Positions 61,565 to 64,000 of a DNA stretch of 64,000 nt are shown piece after piece; positions within the stretch are counted from its first letter, which is position 1, and each line of letters begins with the position of its first letter. This DNA is from MTP4 sp052056915 (lineage in GTDB: Archaea; Halobacteriota; Methanosarcinia; Methanosarcinales; Methanosarcinaceae). The translations under genes were made by a program, and so were the position numbers. The notes under the pieces were generated by a model. It searched no databases and was not told the origin of the DNA. It worked only from the letters and a program-made list of their open reading frames with translations. Location: positions 3,968,001-4,032,000 of the forward strand of contig NZ_CP195119.1 of the NCBI RefSeq assembly GCF_052056915.1. Direction: 5' to 3'.

Positions 61565-61990
61565 CAAAAAATAGTTCTGTGTGATAATTCAAAATTCTGT
61601 GTAAATCAGGCAAAAATCCATTTTTTATACACTCCATGTTTCACCATACCTTTAAAAGCCAAAAGCAGAAATGTGATCAAGTAAATTCGCAAGAATTACA
61701 GCTAAAAAAAAGAGTGTTAAAGCTTGTAATGAACGTTCTTCGAAAAAGAGCATGCAAATCTTATAGGATACACCAAGGAAAATTAGTATGCTATATAAAC
61801 AGATATCAACAGGTGTAACTGCAAACAGCATCAAAGTAACTGCTAAAGTGATTACTACTATTTGATAAGGCATCATAAAATCACATTACTTTAAAAGATA
61901 TACCTCTAAATAATCTTTTTTACATAGTATTCTTTGTGTAAAAATTTTAAACTCTGTGTAAGAAATCAGGGAAAAATCTATTTTTTATAC
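61565..61990. repeat. direct repeats around a small membrane protein gene
   Basis: Segments near 61570-61640 and 61925-61992 share ttctgtgtaa, aatcaggcaaaaatc/aatcagggaaaaatc and attttttataca. They flank the minus-strand membrane gene. Their role is unknown. Confidence 0.55.
61652..61876 (-). CDS. possible small membrane protein
   Basis: The 74-residue frame is strongly hydrophobic with two or three membrane helices (IVVITLAVTLMLFAVTPV, IDICLYSILIFLGV-type, and LTLFFLAVILANLL). There is no recognised family. No clear ribosome site precedes the ATG, although a TATA-like stretch lies upstream. The opposite strand also has a short basic frame here, but the hydrophobic pattern makes this one more credible. 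Confidence 0.4.
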   Translation of the reverse strand: MMPYQIVVITLAVTLMLFAVTPVDICLYSILIFLGVSYKICMLFFEERSLQALTLFFLAVILANLLDHISAFGF

Positions 61991-62069
61991 AATGTCTGCC
62001 GCATAAATAAGTTAGATTAACTTCAAGGCTGCGATATTCATTGTTTATGCCTCTTTCTACAAATTTTCA

Positions 62070-62195
62070 AGGAAAAGCCGGTCAGCAAGCTGACCGGTGA
62101 GAGCCCGGGGTTCTAAAAACCATTCGAAACCCGGTAATTCTGGACCGAGTAAAAAATAGATCGTTCTTTTCTACACCGGGCTTCCTTCTTAACTT
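62070..62195 (-). terminator. duplicated structured 3' flank and terminator of the TudS-like gene (copy A)
   Basis: A perfect hairpin ccggtcagc-aa-gctgaccgg (62078-62098 region) ends, in the leftward direction, with cttttcc. A second imperfect hairpin ccggggttc...cgaaacccgg lies just before it. The same 126-base block recurs at 63450-63575 after the second TudS-like gene. Confidence 0.7.
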
Positions 62196-62199
62196 CCGC

Positions 62200-62670
62200 T
62201 CATTTTCGTTCCCTGAGGGCATCTTCTATTTCAAAGGGCACTTTTCTTCTTTTCAGCTCCTTCTTTATCTCCTCGATAAAAACGCCCGACCCTTCCACAT
62301 GCGTGTGATGAAAATCCTCGACCCTTCCGGGCTCGCCGCCGACGCTGGTCACTTCCACGCCGCAGGAGGGGCTTTTCGGGACGCCGAGGATTTTGATTTT
62401 TGTGCCGTTTGCTGCGAAGTCTTCGAGGAGGTCGGCGTAGTGCCTGAAGATTTCCCGGCAAAAGCGCCTGTAGGCGGGGTGGTCGAGCTGGTCTTTGGTG
62501 ATTTCCCTCCGCCTTATGCCGAAGAACATGGACTCGGGACAGGGGAGCTGGATGACGTTCATGCCTGTGACGTCAAGGGGCTGTACGGGCTTTACGCCTT
62601 TGATCCTTGCGGGGGGGTTTAAGAGGCAGTGGCCGAGGACGAGGATTTCTTCCTGGCTTCCCCTCTTCAA
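62200..62670 (-). CDS. TudS/DUF523-related putative desulfidase, copy A
   Basis: The 156-residue protein has three conserved cysteines placed as in TudS (DUF523) proteins: C15 (GHCLLNPPAR), C44 (QLPCPE) and C103 (SPSCGV). In TudS three cysteines hold a [4Fe-4S] cluster that removes sulfur from thiouracil. This longer relative has extra features (FHHTHVEGSGVFIEE) seen in TudS-related proteins of unknown substrate. The start (MKRGSQEE) follows a short leader. A near-identical second copy lies 1.4 kb away, and the membrane protein gene upstream is on the same strand. Confidence 0.7.
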   Translation of the reverse strand: MKRGSQEEILVLGHCLLNPPARIKGVKPVQPLDVTGMNVIQLPCPESMFFGIRRREITKDQLDHPAYRRFCREIFRHYADLLEDFAANGTKIKILGVPKSPSCGVEVTSVGGEPGRVEDFHHTHVEGSGVFIEEIKKELKRRKVPFEIEDALRERK

Positions 62671-62717
62671 CCCAACAAAACCAGCGTATCCAGCACTGAG
62701 TTACAGATACTGAGCAT

Positions 62718-63179
62718 TCACTTGTTTTCTGATCTCGTCACAAATTCTTCCGGCTCCTCTTTTGGTCTGGTCGACCTCCCTAATACATAGCCGGCGATTG
62801 CTGCAAGAATAGCTCCGATAGTCTCGCTGCTTAAAACCTCATCTGGCATTAAGGCCAACACTAATACGATTCCAACTATTAAAATCACAGTAAGGTATTC
62901 AAGAGTACGACCTCTGCAGACCATCTTTTCAGACCAGGAGGTTGGATGAGACAGATAATTTACAGTTACAAACGTGAGTAGGGATAAAACTAGGATTTCT
63001 ATCAATATAAATCCCAATTTAATTGTTCCTAAGTCACCAGACTCATCTGGGATATAGTATATTGCAAGATTTCCTCCGATTGATATAACCGACATGACTA
63101 AGAAAAAAACAGTTAGGCCTCGCTTTTTTAGCGCCATCTCATTTGCGCTCAAGTCCTCATTTTGCTTATCATAAGACAT
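62718..63179 (-). CDS. four-helix membrane protein
   Basis: With the start at ATG 63179 (cagtgggggaaac upstream; an ATG 21 bases earlier lacks a site) the protein has 153 residues. Four hydrophobic segments are visible: VFFLVMSVISIGGNLAIYYI, LGFILIEILVLSLLTFVTV, LEYLTVILIVGIVLVLAL and IGAILAAIAGYVLG; the N-terminus and C-terminus (RSTRPKEEPEEF) are charged and probably cytoplasmic. No family is recognised. A promoter candidate aattatataaaatcg lies upstream. It lies between the two TudS-like copies. Confidence 0.6.
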   Translation of the reverse strand: MSYDKQNEDLSANEMALKKRGLTVFFLVMSVISIGGNLAIYYIPDESGDLGTIKLGFILIEILVLSLLTFVTVNYLSHPTSWSEKMVCRGRTLEYLTVILIVGIVLVLALMPDEVLSSETIGAILAAIAGYVLGRSTRPKEEPEEFVTRSENK

Positions 63180-63584
63180 GTTTCCCCCACTGAAGTTCAT
63201 TCGGATTTTAAAATTACACTCGATTTTATATAATTGTCTATATAATAATTGGTCTCAAAGGAATATTTACTTTTTGAAGCAAGGTTTCTAACCTATTTTC
63301 AGCATTCTTTGCTTAAGATAATCAAAAGAGTAATTTGGTTTAACCATTTTCATCTGAAAAATCAAACTCTTTGAAAAATATATATCTGCCATTCCATCAC
63401 TTCTTCAGGTGAAAAGGACGGTCAGACTTCTACTTTATTGCCTGCAAATTTTCATGGAAAAGCCGGTCAGCAAGCTGACCGGTGAGAGTCCGGGGTTCTG
63501 AAAGCCATTCGAAACCCGGTTATCCTGGCTGGACTAAAAAATAGATCGTTCTTTTCTACACCGGGCTCTCTTCTTAACTTCTCC
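63180..63584 (-). other. gap with promoter and duplicated 3' flank
   Basis: The 405 bases hold the promoter of the membrane protein gene (63205-63240), an A+T-rich stretch without genes, and the second copy of the structured block (63450-63575). Confidence 0.5.
63450..63575 (-). terminator. duplicated structured 3' flank and terminator (copy B)
   Basis: This is a near-identical copy of 62070-62195, with the perfect hairpin ccggtcagc-aa-gctgaccgg and the conserved tagatcgttcttttctacac. Confidence 0.7.
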
Positions 63585-64000
63585 TCACTTTTTTCCCCGG
63601 TGGGCGTCTTCTATTTCAAATTCCACTTTTCTTCTTTTCAGCTCTTTCTTTATCTCCTCGATAAAAACGCCCGACCCTTCCACATGCGTATGATGAAAAT
63701 CCTGAACCCTTCCCGGCTCTCCGCCGACGCTGGTTATTTCCACGCCGCAGGAAGGGCTTTTCGGGACTCCGAGGATCCTGATTTTTGCGCCGTTTACTGC
63801 GAAGTCTTCGAGGAGGTCGGCGTAGTGCCTGAAGATTTCCCGGCAAAAGCGCCTGTAGGCGGGGTGGTCGAGCTGGTCTTTGGTGATTTCCCTCCGCCTC
63901 ACGCCGAAGAACATGGATTCGGGGCAGGGGAGCTGGATGACGTTCATGCCTGTGACGTCAAGGGGCTGCACGGGCTTTACTCCTTTGATCCTTGCGGGGG
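63585..64000 (-). CDS. TudS/DUF523-related putative desulfidase, copy B (cut by window end)
   Basis: The visible 138 codons match copy A from PARIKGVKPVQPLD to the C-terminus, with the second and third cluster cysteines (QLPCPE, SPSCGV). The N-terminal residues, including the first cysteine, lie beyond position 64000. Substitutions relative to copy A are few and mostly conservative (V/I, T/A), and no stop or frameshift is seen, so both copies appear functional. Confidence 0.7.
   Translation of the reverse strand, partial: PARIKGVKPVQPLDVTGMNVIQLPCPESMFFGVRRREITKDQLDHPAYRRFCREIFRHYADLLEDFAVNGAKIRILGVPKSPSCGVEITSVGGEPGRVQDFHHTHVEGSGVFIEEIKKELKRRKVEFEIEDAHRGKK

Noticed and set aside
62070..62130. 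tRNA-like T-arm in ccggggttc...cgaaacccgg
   Set aside because: No acceptor, anticodon or D-arm can be built around it, and the block sits as the 3' flank of a protein gene in two copies.

Overview
The window reads as chromosomal DNA of a methanogenic archaeon of the Methanosarcina type. The support is a set of typical genes: type II (archaeal) glyceraldehyde-3-phosphate dehydrogenase, a short homocitrate synthase-type AksA for coenzyme B side-chain synthesis, a probable methanogenesis marker protein 11, CooT, DUF3160 surface lipoproteins, Roco (LRR-Roc-COR) proteins, and many intergenic minisatellites and palindromic repeats. The genus is an inference from gene content; no rRNA or tRNA gene was seen.

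Layout. 1-8.5 kb: a secreted alkaline-phosphatase-fold hydrolase, a DUF89 phosphatase, cooT and a surface lipoprotein, followed by a repeat-rich zone. That zone holds a broken toxin with its zinc-finger antitoxin between long inverted repeats, a solitary TnpB, and one intact and one broken DUF4326 gene. 8.6-30.4 kb: a visibly A+T-rich defence-type island. On the + strand lie a UvrD-like helicase, a Cas4/RecB-like nuclease and a TGT-like transglycosylase fused to a DUF6884-like domain. On the - strand lies a tightly overlapped operon: a second TGT-like protein, two winged-helix/AAA ATPase pairs, a DrmA-like helicase, a DrmB-like DUF1998 protein, a Dna2-like nuclease with a decayed helicase, and an unknown protein. 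A divergent small winged-helix gene and three palindromes sit at the right end.

31.2-37 kb: core metabolism (GAPDH, an inositol-monophosphatase-family enzyme adjacent to NAD kinase, AksA) and a DUF2795 gene with a decayed copy. 37.1-47.7 kb: four tandem DUF3160 lipoprotein genes with near-identical spacers and signs of recombination between copies. 48-55 kb: a small membrane protein, an IorA-like TPP enzyme, MMP11, RadC, a MobB-MoaE fusion and MobA. 55-61.5 kb: two tandem Roco genes, the second carried on a duplication that also copied the 3' end of mobA. 61.5-64 kb: small membrane proteins and a duplicated TudS/DUF523-like gene, the second copy cut by the window edge.

The most interesting unit is the 22-kb island. 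Its components resemble two known defence types: Dpd, in which TGT-like enzymes place 7-deazaguanines in DNA, and DISARM (DrmA/DrmB helicase pair). It has no visible methyltransferase and no preQ0 synthesis genes; an archaeon could take preQ0 from its archaeosine pathway. The working hypothesis is a restriction system whose self-mark is base exchange by transglycosylation. This is inferred from motifs and gene order only.
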